A model generated the notes under the pieces. It was not told where the DNA came from and did not search any database. It was given only the letters and a program-made list of their open reading frames with translations. Positions 34,140 through 43,006 of a stretch of 64,000 bases of DNA are shown here, piece after piece. The translations under genes and the position numbers were made by a program. Position 1 is the first letter of the stretch. Every line of letters starts with the position of its first letter. Origin of the DNA: Ruminococcus flavefaciens (GTDB taxonomy: Bacteria > Bacillota > Clostridia > Oscillospirales > Ruminococcaceae); contig SVNH01000016.1 of assembly GCA_015067005.1 (NCBI GenBank), forward strand, positions 1 to 64,000. The letters are read 5' to 3'.

Positions 34140-36203
34140 TTGGGAGAACATAGATTCTGTTATAGATGCATGGAAAAGTACGATTCCGGTGTCAATGTAT
34201 GTCCGCACTGCGGATATGACGACCGTACTCCGTCTGATCCGATGTATATAACTCCCGGTACGATACTCCACGACAGATACCTTGTCGGCGTTCTGATCGA
34301 AAACAACGGTGAGGGCGCTTCATACGCAGGCTATGATATGTCAACGGAATGCAGGGTTCTGCTCAGAGAATATATGCCAATAAGCCTCTGCACAAGAGTT
34401 AAGGATAAGGCAACTATCAGCGTCAATTACAACAACCTTGCAAAATACAAGGCTTTTATGGCTGAATATACCGAACTTAACAAGTCTCTTGCACGTCTTA
34501 GGAACGATTCAAATATCAATCCTGTGCTGGATATGTTTGCAGAGAATAATACGACCTATACAGTCTTTGAGCATATCGAAGGCGTTAAAATGCTCGATTA
34601 TCTCAAGGAAAATGCAGGCGAACTCAGCTGGGAACAGGTATCACGTCTTTTCCCACCGCTTTTTACTACTATCGGCAGACTTCATAACGCAGGTATAATC
34701 CACCGCGCTATAAGTCCGGACACTGTTTATATGACCAATAAGGGCGAACTCAGACTTACCGGTTTCTGTATCTCGCCTGTCAGAACGGCAAATGCCGGTC
34801 TTGAATACGAACTCTTCAAGGGCTATGCAGCCCCTGAACAGTATTCTGCAAGTATCAGCAGCAGACAGGGCTCGTGGACTGACGTTTACGGTATCTGTGC
34901 GCTGATATACCGCTCACTTACCGGATGTATGCCGGCTGATTCGACAAGCCGTCTGAACCACGATGACCTCTGCGAACCTCAGATGCTGAATGCACATATC
35001 CCGCAGCACGTTTCAAGAGTTATCATGGAAGGCATGAATCTCAATGTCCGCGATCGTATACAGACTATCACAGAGCTCGTTACAAGGCTCTTTGAACAGC
35101 CGCCTGTGATAAGAAACGCTGCACCTGTTCCGGAACAGCCGGTCAATAACGGCGGCTATAATCAGTATCCGCAGAACGCTGCGCCTGATATGTATCAGCA
35201 GCCGATGAACAATGTACCGGATATGTACCAGCAGCCGCAGTATCAGAACAATATCCCGCCTCAGGGCTATAATAATTACCCGTATCCGAACAACGGCTAC
35301 TATGAAGAGGATGATTACCGCTACGAGAAGGTAAATACCGTTGACAGGATAAAGGTACCGATCATCATAGCTATACTTCTTATGGCTATACTGATGATAA
35401 TAATCGTTGTTATCTACAACATACTCCATGATCCTACAAGAGATGACAATACTTCAAATAAGGCTGCTACAACAGTTTCGGATAACGTTGTTTCGGGAAC
35501 TACCGGTGCTTCAACTGAGGCTTCATCTGATGCTCAGGATACAGAAGTCCCTGTGCTTGTAGGCAAGTTCTACTCGCATGAAAAGGAAAAATGGAAGGAT
35601 TACTTCAATCTTGATCCTACCTATGAGTATAACAACGATTACCCTGATAACGATATGATCTTCTATCAGGAGATAGACGCCGGCAATATGATAAACAAAG
35701 GCGGCGTTATCAAGGTCAAGGTAAGCAAGGGACCTGAATCCTCGGTCATCCCTGATTATAACGGGCTTACTGTTGCTCAGTATAAGAGCAAACTCGAACA
35801 GGCTGGTATCTCGGATTTCAATTATCAGTTCCTGCCGGCAAATCTTTACTACGGCGTTCCTGATTCAGTAGTTGAGATACAGGTAGACGGAAAGAGAGTA
35901 GCTCCGGGTACTTACTTCAGCAACAAGGAGAATAAGAAGCTTACTGTTTATTACCTCGATGCAAATGCTCAGGTTTATAAAGAACCCGAAACACAGGCAA
36001 ATTATGAGGAACAGACAGAGGCTCAGCAGCAGGAATCTTCTACTGAAGCTAATCAGCAGCAGGATCCTCAACAGCAGCAACAGCAGGATCCTCAGCAACA
36101 GCAGCAACAGCAGCAGGATCCTCAGCAGCAACAGCAGCAGGATCCTCAGCAGCAACAGCAGAACAATGAAAACGATAATAATCCTGAATACGGCTGGCAA
36201 TAA
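34140..36203 (+). CDS. Membrane PASTA pseudokinase with N-terminal zinc ribbon and Gln-rich tail
   Basis: 687 aa from TTG 34140 (AAGGAGG upstream). Zinc ribbon: C7-x2-C10 and C21-x2-C24. Kinase-like fold about 45-315, but the VAIK lysine is Arg76, the HRD aspartate is Ala190 (HRAISPDT, also lacking the Asn), and the DFG position reads LTGFC with no Asp. GYAAPEQY (APE motif) remains. A Pro/Tyr/Gln-rich linker runs to a single membrane helix (about 406-429). Outside are PASTA-like repeats (about 470-610) and a Gln-rich tail. It probably senses or binds cell-wall material and signals by binding, not by phosphorylation. Confidence 0.88.
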   Translation: MGEHRFCYRCMEKYDSGVNVCPHCGYDDRTPSDPMYITPGTILHDRYLVGVLIENNGEGASYAGYDMSTECRVLLREYMPISLCTRVKDKATISVNYNNLAKYKAFMAEYTELNKSLARLRNDSNINPVLDMFAENNTTYTVFEHIEGVKMLDYLKENAGELSWEQVSRLFPPLFTTIGRLHNAGIIHRAISPDTVYMTNKGELRLTGFCISPVRTANAGLEYELFKGYAAPEQYSASISSRQGSWTDVYGICALIYRSLTGCMPADSTSRLNHDDLCEPQMLNAHIPQHVSRVIMEGMNLNVRDRIQTITELVTRLFEQPPVIRNAAPVPEQPVNNGGYNQYPQNAAPDMYQQPMNNVPDMYQQPQYQNNIPPQGYNNYPYPNNGYYEEDDYRYEKVNTVDRIKVPIIIAILLMAILMIIIVVIYNILHDPTRDDNTSNKAATTVSDNVVSGTTGASTEASSDAQDTEVPVLVGKFYSHEKEKWKDYFNLDPTYEYNNDYPDNDMIFYQEIDAGNMINKGGVIKVKVSKGPESSVIPDYNGLTVAQYKSKLEQAGISDFNYQFLPANLYYGVPDSVVEIQVDGKRVAPGTYFSNKENKKLTVYYLDANAQVYKEPETQANYEEQTEAQQQESSTEANQQQDPQQQQQQDPQQQQQQQQDPQQQQQQDPQQQQQNNENDNNPEYGWQ
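36062..36165 (+). repeat. In-frame CAG-rich tandem repeat (DPQQQQ...)
   Basis: GGATCC occurs at 36062, 36086, 36116 and 36140, at spacings of 24, 30 and 24 bases, separated by CAG/CAA runs. All units are multiples of three, so copy changes would keep the frame. Confidence 0.85.
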
Positions 36204-36215
36204 TACTGAATAGCG

Positions 36216-36240
36216 AAGGGCGGCGATTGCCGCCCTTTTT
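36216..36240 (+). terminator. Terminator of the pseudokinase gene
   Basis: A 9-bp stem AAGGGCGGC / GCCGCCCTT with loop GATT and a T tail. Confidence 0.88.
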
Positions 36241-36256
36241 CAGCGGCTTTAAGGAC

Positions 36257-36285
36257 TTGCATTCCTTATGTATATCTGCTATAAT
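36257..36285 (+). promoter_or_regulatory. sigma-A promoter for the M42 peptidase operon
   Basis: TTGCAT 36257-36262, 17-base spacer, TATAAT 36280-36285. Confidence 0.8.
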
Positions 36286-36333
36286 AAATGTGAATGTTCA
36301 GCGGCGTAATTTGTACTTGAAAGGTGATAGACC

Positions 36334-37350
36334 ATGAATATAAAAGATACGATCATATCTCTCTGCGAAGCGAATGGTGCTTCCGGAAATGAAATACCGG
36401 CAGCAGAGCTTGCTTTGTCAATGCTGAAAAAGTATTGCGGCGATGCTGAGATAGTAAACGGCAATGTTATCGGCAGCTTCGGAGTACATAAGGAAGGTCT
36501 GCCGGAGATAGTCCTCGATGCTCATATAGATCAGGTAGGATTCATAGTTACACATATTACGGACGAAGGTTTCATAAAAGTCGGAAATCTCGGCGGTATC
36601 GACCGCAGACTCCTTCCTGCACAGCCGGTGACAGTTCATGGAAAAAGCGACATAAAGGGCGTTATCTGTTCTGTCCCCCCTCATCTTATCAGCGGCGAGA
36701 ACGGCGTTCTGAGTATTGACGAGGTATCGGTCGATACGGGATATTCCAAAGAAGAACTGGAAAAGATCGTTTCGCCGGGAGACAGCATCACATTTGATGT
36801 CAGATGCAGACAGCTTGCCGGACACTGTATTACAGGCGGCGCTATGGACGACCGCTGCGGAGTTGCGGCAATACTCTATGCACTCGAACTTATAGGAAAT
36901 TCTGAAACTGCATACAATGTAAGCGTAATTTTCTCAACTCAGGAGGAGCTCGGCGAGCGCGGTGCAAAAATAGGCGCATTTCGTCTTGATCCTGATTATG
37001 CGATCGCAGTTGACGTTTCATTTGCTTACGCTGTCGGTGAGGACGAGCAGAAGTGCGGAAAACTCGGAAAAGGTCCTATGATCGGTATATCTCCGTGTCT
37101 TGACAGGAAGATGTCCTTTGATATTATAGCAGCTGCTGAAAAGAATGATATTCCATATCAGCGCGAGGTCATGAGCGGCATGACTTCCACAAATGCTGAC
37201 CGCTATTCCGTGAACCGTGAGGGTGCAAAGGCTTCAACTGTCTCGATCCCGCTCAGAAATATGCATACACCGGTCGAGGTGATCGACCTGCGTGATGTTG
37301 ACTATACAGCAAGACTTATTGCAGAATTTATCAAGGGGGCTCAGTCATGA
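36334..37350 (+). CDS. M42 family metallo-aminopeptidase 1
   Basis: 338 aa. M42 enzymes are large dodecameric aminopeptidases that trim peptides. Metal and catalytic residues: DAHIDQVGF (His, Asp), GGAMDDRCGV (bridging Asp), STQEELGERGAK (catalytic Glu pair) and a late Asp in IAVDVSF. The last ligand is His in NMHTPVEV. GAAAGGTGATAG precedes ATG 36334. The 3' end overlaps the second M42 gene by 4 bases (ATGA). Confidence 0.92.
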   Translation: MNIKDTIISLCEANGASGNEIPAAELALSMLKKYCGDAEIVNGNVIGSFGVHKEGLPEIVLDAHIDQVGFIVTHITDEGFIKVGNLGGIDRRLLPAQPVTVHGKSDIKGVICSVPPHLISGENGVLSIDEVSVDTGYSKEELEKIVSPGDSITFDVRCRQLAGHCITGGAMDDRCGVAAILYALELIGNSETAYNVSVIFSTQEELGERGAKIGAFRLDPDYAIAVDVSFAYAVGEDEQKCGKLGKGPMIGISPCLDRKMSFDIIAAAEKNDIPYQREVMSGMTSTNADRYSVNREGAKASTVSIPLRNMHTPVEVIDLRDVDYTARLIAEFIKGAQS

Positions 37351-38378
37351 AGGAACTGCTCAGAGAACTCTGCCTGATCGACGGAGTTTCAGGTGATGAA
37401 AACGATGTCCGCGAGGCTATAATCGAAAAAGTCAAGGATGTCTGCGAATACCGCGTTGATCCTCTCGGAAGTCTTATATGCTTCAAAAAAGGCAGGAAGA
37501 AGCCTGAAAAGAAGCTTATGATATGTGCACATATGGATGAGGTAGGCTTCATAGTGACCTATATCCGTGCGGACGGCACTCTGTGCTTCGGAAATGTCGG
37601 CGGTATCGACACTTCTGTTATAATCGGCAGACAGGTCACTGTAAAAAGCAGTATTACCGGCGAGAAGCTTTACGGCGTTATCGGCTCAACAGCCGTTCAT
37701 AATCTCAGCAAGGAACAGCGCGAAAAAGCACCTTCCAAGGACAGCCTCTATATTGACATCGGTGCGGCTGATAAGGCGGAAGCTGAAAAGCTTGTGGCTC
37801 AGGGAGACTGTGCTTATTTTGTCTCGGAGTTCGAGGACTTCGGCGGAAAGCGCGTGAAATGCAAGGCAATAGACGATCGTGCAGGATGTGCTATGATGAT
37901 AAAACTCATGCATGAGGAGCTTGAATACGATACATACTTCGTTTTCAATGTTCAGGAGGAAATAGGTCTGCGCGGCTCGACTGCTTCTTCGTTTGCAGTT
38001 GCACCGGATTTTGCGATAGTCCTCGAAGCGACAACGGCAGCTGATATTGACGGCTCTTCCGGAGCAAAGCGTGTCTGCGAACTCGGAAAAGGTCCGGTCG
38101 TATCATTCATGGACAGGAGTACAGTTTACGACAAGGAATTATACCGCCTTGCTTTTGACATAGCAGCAGAAGAAGGCTTCCCTTGTCAGACCAAATCAAT
38201 GGTAGCAGGCGGAAATGATGCAGGTGCGATACATATAAGCGGAAAAGGAGTGCGTACTATCGCAGTTTCAGTGCCATGCAGGTATCTGCATTCACCTTCA
38301 TGCGTCATCGACACTGACGATTATGAAAACTCCTGCCGGCTTGTGAGAATTCTTGCAGAAAGGATCTGCGCTCTATGA
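37347..38378 (+). CDS. M42 family metallo-aminopeptidase 2
   Basis: 343 aa, a paralogue of the gene before it. Motifs: CAHMDEVGFIV, KAIDDRAGCAMM, NVQEEIGLRGS and the last His in YLHSPSCV. Two different M42 subunits encoded side by side may form separate enzymes with different specificity or a mixed complex, as known for some TET peptidases. It overlaps both neighbours by 4 bases. Confidence 0.92.
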   Translation: MKELLRELCLIDGVSGDENDVREAIIEKVKDVCEYRVDPLGSLICFKKGRKKPEKKLMICAHMDEVGFIVTYIRADGTLCFGNVGGIDTSVIIGRQVTVKSSITGEKLYGVIGSTAVHNLSKEQREKAPSKDSLYIDIGAADKAEAEKLVAQGDCAYFVSEFEDFGGKRVKCKAIDDRAGCAMMIKLMHEELEYDTYFVFNVQEEIGLRGSTASSFAVAPDFAIVLEATTAADIDGSSGAKRVCELGKGPVVSFMDRSTVYDKELYRLAFDIAAEEGFPCQTKSMVAGGNDAGAIHISGKGVRTIAVSVPCRYLHSPSCVIDTDDYENSCRLVRILAERICAL

Positions 38379-39175
38379 TAAAACTCATCGAACATGAGCA
38401 TGAACTCGACAGCGCTCTGCTGAACAAAACTCTCAACGGCAAGAAAATGCTTGCCTATATGAGGGCTTACGGTCCGAATTACGAGTTCTGCCGTTTTTAT
38501 AAAATAGTCGGAGATTACGGCGGGGAAGGGTATATGTTTATCATCAATTCAACGCTGATAATCTGCGCTGACGAATACCTTGAACCAAGTGAGGAACTCA
38601 ACCTCTTTGTAAGTATGAATGTTCCGTTCCGTATTGAGGGGGATCAGCGCGTTCTTGAGGGCATAAAGATCCCTGAACGCTATCAGACTCTCAATCGTAC
38701 CATTTTTGAACTCATTCCGGATGATGCTTCGCTTGAATCTATCGAGGAACACGTTGAATTTAACCCGAAGCTTACGGATGTTTACAAGATACTCAGTGAG
38801 GGCTTCCCGAATATTGCGGATTTTTCACTGTGGTATACCGATACTTCTCACCGCTGCCGTCATGGCATCAGCAGGGTGTTCACTTACCGCGGCTCGACTA
38901 CTGCTTCGGCAGTCTTTGACATCGGAAGCACCGTGCTTATCGGACAGGTCGCAACTAACGTTGCTGCCCGCGGAAGAGGCTATGCGCGTGAATTCCTGAA
39001 ATGGCTCGCAAAATTCTTCAACGGACTTGGAAAACGTGCATATCTGCTTGCACTCGATGTCCGCGTAAGCTTCTATAAGGAAATAGGCTTCAAGGTAGTT
39101 GGAAAGGAAATAGTCCTTGAACGTATCGACATAGTAAAGGACAGCGCTTCAAAGGGCAAGCTTGCCGATAAATAA
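38375..39175 (+). CDS. GNAT-family N-acetyltransferase
   Basis: 266 aa. The N-terminal 130 residues are not recognised. The C-terminal GNAT fold has the acetyl-CoA loop VATNVAARGRGYAREFL (pattern RGRGYA) and a final DVRVSFYKEIGFKVVGKE strand. ATG overlaps the M42 stop (ATGA), so it is coupled to the peptidases. The substrate is unknown. Confidence 0.85.
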   Translation: MIKLIEHEHELDSALLNKTLNGKKMLAYMRAYGPNYEFCRFYKIVGDYGGEGYMFIINSTLIICADEYLEPSEELNLFVSMNVPFRIEGDQRVLEGIKIPERYQTLNRTIFELIPDDASLESIEEHVEFNPKLTDVYKILSEGFPNIADFSLWYTDTSHRCRHGISRVFTYRGSTTASAVFDIGSTVLIGQVATNVAARGRGYAREFLKWLAKFFNGLGKRAYLLALDVRVSFYKEIGFKVVGKEIVLERIDIVKDSASKGKLADK

Positions 39176-39194
39176 TAATGCAGGAAGGGTAATT

Positions 39195-40463
39195 ATGAAC
39201 AGCAGGATCTCTGAGATTTACAGTTTCGATGAAAAACTTATGAAAACTGCTGCGGAGGCAGAAAAGAACTGCTCCGCAGCTTTTGAACGTATAAATTCTA
39301 TCGCCGAATACAACGGTGCGAAGGTACTTAAAGCCTTCACCGACAACAAGGTAAGCGAGCCTTGCTTCTACGGCTCTACCGGCTATGGCTACGGCGATGT
39401 CGGACGCGAGGTCATTGATAAGGTCTTCGCTCAGGCACTTGGTACTGAGGATGCACTTGTACGCCACAATTTTGTTTCAGGAACTCACGCTCTTTCAGTA
39501 GCTCTTTTCGGAGTGCTCAGAACTGGCGACAAGCTTGTTGCGATAACCGGAAAGCCTTACGATACTCTTGAAGAGGTCATCGGTATCAGCGGCGATAAGG
39601 GCAACGGCTCTCTCATGGACTATGGAGTTGAGTACGGACAGGTCGATCTCAATGAGGACGGCTCGCCGAAGCTTGAAGAAATAACAGAAGCAGTCAGGGG
39701 AGCGAAGGTCGCATACATACAGCGCTCGAGAGGCTATTCACTCAGACCTGCCTTCACTGTTGCCGATATTGAGAAAATGGTAAAAGCTGCACGAAAGGGC
39801 AATCCGGAGGTTATCGTAATGGTCGATAACTGCTACGGCGAATTTGTTGAGGAAAGAGAGCCTTCGGCAGTCGGTGCGGATATAATGATCGGCTCGCTTA
39901 TAAAGAATGCCGGCGGAGGTATCGCGCGTACAGGAGGATATATCGCAGGACGCGCAGATCTCGTTGAACTTTGTTCATATCGTCTTACCTGTGTTGGAAT
40001 GGGCAAGGAGGTCGGCTGCACTCTTGGCATGAACCGTGAGCTTCTCCTCGGACTTTTCTTCGCGCCGGATGTTGTTGCAAATGCTATAAAGACCTCGGCT
40101 TTTGCAAGCGAACTCTTCACATCTCTTGGATATGAGTGTTCTCCGCGAAAGGACGATGTGCGCGGCGACATCATAACAGCGATAAAGCTTGGCGATGAGG
40201 AAACACTATGTGCATTCTGCCGCGGTATCCAGAAGGGCGCTCCGGTAGATTCGTTCGTAACCCCTGAGCCGTGGGATATGCCGGGCTATTCGGACAAGGT
40301 GATAATGGCTGCCGGAGCTTTTACAGGCGGCGCTTCGATAGAGCTTTCCGCAGATGCACCTCTTCGTGAACCATATGCAGTATGGATGCAGGGCGGCATC
40401 ACATACACCTCCGGCAAGATAGGTGTAATGCTTGCAGCGGAAGAAATGATAAAAAATAAATGA
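39195..40463 (+). CDS. YnbB-type PLP enzyme (methionine gamma-lyase / aluminium-resistance family)
   Basis: 422 aa, fold-I PLP-dependent protein. FYGSTGYGYGDVGREVID, HNFVSGTHALSVALFG and VMVDNCYGEFVEEREPSAVGAD are family stretches; the PLP lysine is in GSLIKNAGGGIARTGGY. The true reaction is uncertain: it is called methionine gamma-lyase-like only by fold. ATG 39195 is used with AGGAAGGGTAATT upstream. In Bacillus the gene lies near hfq and glnR; here it follows the M42-GNAT group. Confidence 0.87.
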   Translation: MNSRISEIYSFDEKLMKTAAEAEKNCSAAFERINSIAEYNGAKVLKAFTDNKVSEPCFYGSTGYGYGDVGREVIDKVFAQALGTEDALVRHNFVSGTHALSVALFGVLRTGDKLVAITGKPYDTLEEVIGISGDKGNGSLMDYGVEYGQVDLNEDGSPKLEEITEAVRGAKVAYIQRSRGYSLRPAFTVADIEKMVKAARKGNPEVIVMVDNCYGEFVEEREPSAVGADIMIGSLIKNAGGGIARTGGYIAGRADLVELCSYRLTCVGMGKEVGCTLGMNRELLLGLFFAPDVVANAIKTSAFASELFTSLGYECSPRKDDVRGDIITAIKLGDEETLCAFCRGIQKGAPVDSFVTPEPWDMPGYSDKVIMAAGAFTGGASIELSADAPLREPYAVWMQGGITYTSGKIGVMLAAEEMIKNK

Positions 40464-40483
40464 AAAAATATTATTTCAGGACT

Positions 40484-40512
40484 TTTCAAAAGGCTTTAAA
40501 TGTGGTATAATA
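40484..40512 (+). promoter_or_regulatory. Promoter for pcrA
   Basis: TTTTCA 40484-40489, 17-base spacer, perfect TATAAT 40507-40512. The -35 is weak. Confidence 0.6.
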
Positions 40513-40605
40513 GTATAAAATGCGGCAGGTTAGTTCGTTACGATGACCGGTAGTATATCAGATAGAAAAAATACCGGTGGGATAATAGAGTATTGGAGTT
40601 TTTCT

Positions 40606-42969
40606 ATGAGCAAATTATCATTTGATGAAGCAAAAAAAGCGGCTTTGAATAAGTATTTCAGCCGCATGAACGATATGCAGCGCGAGGCGGTGTTCACAGT
40701 AAATGGACCTGTTCTCGTGCTTGCCGGAGCAGGCAGCGGCAAGACGACTGTAATCGTCAACCGTATCGCTAACATGATAAACTTCGGCAATGCATATAAT
40801 GATGTCAGCCGCAGCGGAAGCGATGCCGATATTGATTTTCTTACCGATTATGCAGAGGGCAGAACTGACGATTTTGATACCCTCAGAGATACCGTTGCTG
40901 TCGATCCGATAAAGCCGTGGAATATCCTTGCTATCACCTTCACTAATAAAGCTGCCGGAGAACTCAGGGAGAGGCTTTCCGCGATGCTTGGTGAAGACGG
41001 TATGAATATCAACGCTTCGACCTTCCACTCTGCCTGTGTTCGTATACTCCGCAGTGAAATAGGCGCACTCGGCTACGGACAGAGCTTCACTATCTATGAT
41101 TCTGATGACAGCCAGAGACTTATCAAGAATATCATGACTGATCTCGATATTTCCGAGAAACAGCTTGCCCCCCGTGCGATCCTCAGTGAGATAAGCTTTG
41201 CAAAGGACAAGATGATCTCGCCGGCTGAAATGAAAGAGGATGCCGGTGCGGATTACCGCAAAAAGACTATTGCAAGAGTTTACCGCCGTTATCAGGAGAG
41301 AATGCTTGCTGCTAATGCGGTCGATTTTGATGATATACTCTGCCTTACGGTCGAGCTTTTTGAGAAGTTCCCGGAGGTGCTTGAAAAATACAGAAAGCGC
41401 TATAAGTACATAATGGTCGATGAGTATCAGGATACTAACCATGTTCAGTTCAAGCTGGTATCTCTGCTTTCAGGCTCGCATAATAATATCTGCGTAGTTG
41501 GTGATGACGATCAGAGTATCTATAAATTCCGCGGTGCCAATATCGAGAACATTCTCGGCTTCGAGAATCAGTTTGCAGGTTCAAAGGTGATACGTCTTGA
41601 GCAGAATTACCGTTCAACTCAGAACATCCTTGATGCTGCAAATTCCGTTATTGCTAATAATCAGGGACGTAAAGCGAAGTCCCTCTGGACCAGCGGCGAA
41701 AAGGGCGATAAGATATACTGGTACAAGGCTGTTGACGAAAACGATGAGGCTAAATTCGTTGCTGATACTATCCTCAGCCGCTATCAGGAAAGCGGAAAGT
41801 ATTCCGATTGTGCTGTACTTTACCGCATGAACGCTCAGTCGAACGTAATAGAGCGTACCCTCGTCCGCAGCGGCATCCCCTATAAGGTTTACGGCGGTAT
41901 GCGATTCTTCGACCGCAAGGAGATCAAGGACATCACTTCATATCTTGCATTTATCAACAATCCTAACGATATGCTCCGTTTCAGGAGGATAATCAACGAA
42001 CCCAAGCGCGGTATCGGCGATTCAACGCTCGCTCTCATTGAGGACATAAGCCGTGATCTAAGGCTCTCACCTTATGATGTTCTGCGTACCTGTGATGAAT
42101 ATGCACCTCTTGCCAAGAAGACTTCGGCACTGAAAAATGCGTATTCAATGTTCAGCTTCCTTACCGAAAAGTCTGAGGAGCTTCCGCTTGATGAATTCTT
42201 CGATGTTCTCCTTGATAAGACAGGTTATATTGATTATCTGAAAACTCTTGAGAATCCGGATTCAAAGATAGAGAATGTTCAGGAACTGCGTTCCTCTATC
42301 GTACAGTATATGAACGAGGCCGAAGAGCCTGATCTAAGCGGATTCCTTGAGGAGGTCGCACTTTACTCCGAAGCAGACCGCGATAACTCGGTCGATGACC
42401 GCGTTACCCTCATGACAGTCCATTCTGCAAAGGGGCTTGAGTATGAGAATGTTTTTGTAATAGGTCTTGATGATGGTATCTTCCCGAGTTCAAGAAGCTT
42501 CGACAGCGAAGAGGATATGGAGGAAGAAAGAAGACTTGCTTATGTTGCAATAACCCGTGCTAAGAAACGTCTTTACCTGACGAATGCAAGTCAGCGTATG
42601 CTCTTCGGACAGACACAGCATAATGTGACCTCACGCTTTATGCGCGAGATAGGCAGCGAACTTATCGAAAAGCACGATAATGCCGCAGCTATGAAGAACA
42701 AGCTGGTCAGCGATGAGAAGGCAGTTACTGCGGTACACTCTGCATCATTGCAGCAGCAGCTTGCAAGAAACAAACTTCATGCCGGAACTTCCGCTGCCAA
42801 AGCTGCGGTCACATATGAGGCGGGCGAAAGAGTTATGCACAATGTCTTTGGCGAAGGAACTGTGCTTTCAGTCAAGCCGATGTCCAACGATTCGATGCTT
42901 GAAATAGCTTTTGATAAAGTCGGAACAAAGAAGATCATGGCTAATTTTGCCAAGCTGAAAAAACTATGA
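40606..42969 (+). CDS. pcrA: ATP-dependent DNA helicase PcrA/UvrD family
   Basis: 787 aa SF1A 3'-5' helicase for repair and for clearing RecA or RNA polymerase from DNA. Motifs: VLAGAGSGKTTV (Walker A), LAITFTNKAAGELRER (Ia), VDEYQDTNHVQ (II), GDDDQSIYKFRGA (III), RLEQNYRST (IV), TLMTVHSAKGLEYENVF (V) and EEERRLAYVAITRAKKRLYL (VI). The C-terminus has the PcrA-type Tudor-like fold (GERVMHNVFGEGTVLSV). ATG 40606 with GGAG 7 bases upstream. An unusual 40-residue acidic insert lies between motifs I and Ia (about residues 55-95). Confidence 0.95.
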   Translation: MSKLSFDEAKKAALNKYFSRMNDMQREAVFTVNGPVLVLAGAGSGKTTVIVNRIANMINFGNAYNDVSRSGSDADIDFLTDYAEGRTDDFDTLRDTVAVDPIKPWNILAITFTNKAAGELRERLSAMLGEDGMNINASTFHSACVRILRSEIGALGYGQSFTIYDSDDSQRLIKNIMTDLDISEKQLAPRAILSEISFAKDKMISPAEMKEDAGADYRKKTIARVYRRYQERMLAANAVDFDDILCLTVELFEKFPEVLEKYRKRYKYIMVDEYQDTNHVQFKLVSLLSGSHNNICVVGDDDQSIYKFRGANIENILGFENQFAGSKVIRLEQNYRSTQNILDAANSVIANNQGRKAKSLWTSGEKGDKIYWYKAVDENDEAKFVADTILSRYQESGKYSDCAVLYRMNAQSNVIERTLVRSGIPYKVYGGMRFFDRKEIKDITSYLAFINNPNDMLRFRRIINEPKRGIGDSTLALIEDISRDLRLSPYDVLRTCDEYAPLAKKTSALKNAYSMFSFLTEKSEELPLDEFFDVLLDKTGYIDYLKTLENPDSKIENVQELRSSIVQYMNEAEEPDLSGFLEEVALYSEADRDNSVDDRVTLMTVHSAKGLEYENVFVIGLDDGIFPSSRSFDSEEDMEEERRLAYVAITRAKKRLYLTNASQRMLFGQTQHNVTSRFMREIGSELIEKHDNAAAMKNKLVSDEKAVTAVHSASLQQQLARNKLHAGTSAAKAAVTYEAGERVMHNVFGEGTVLSVKPMSNDSMLEIAFDKVGTKKIMANFAKLKKL

Positions 42970-43006
42970 TTATTACCTTTATACATCTGCCAGAAGGAGA
43001 AGAATT

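Noticed and set aside
36062-36165. Possible CRISPR-like array
   Set aside because: Units are in frame within a gene, are CAG-rich and have no unique spacers.
40618-41442. 274-codon open frame on the minus strand inside pcrA
   Set aside because: Antisense of conserved helicase motifs; no start signals.
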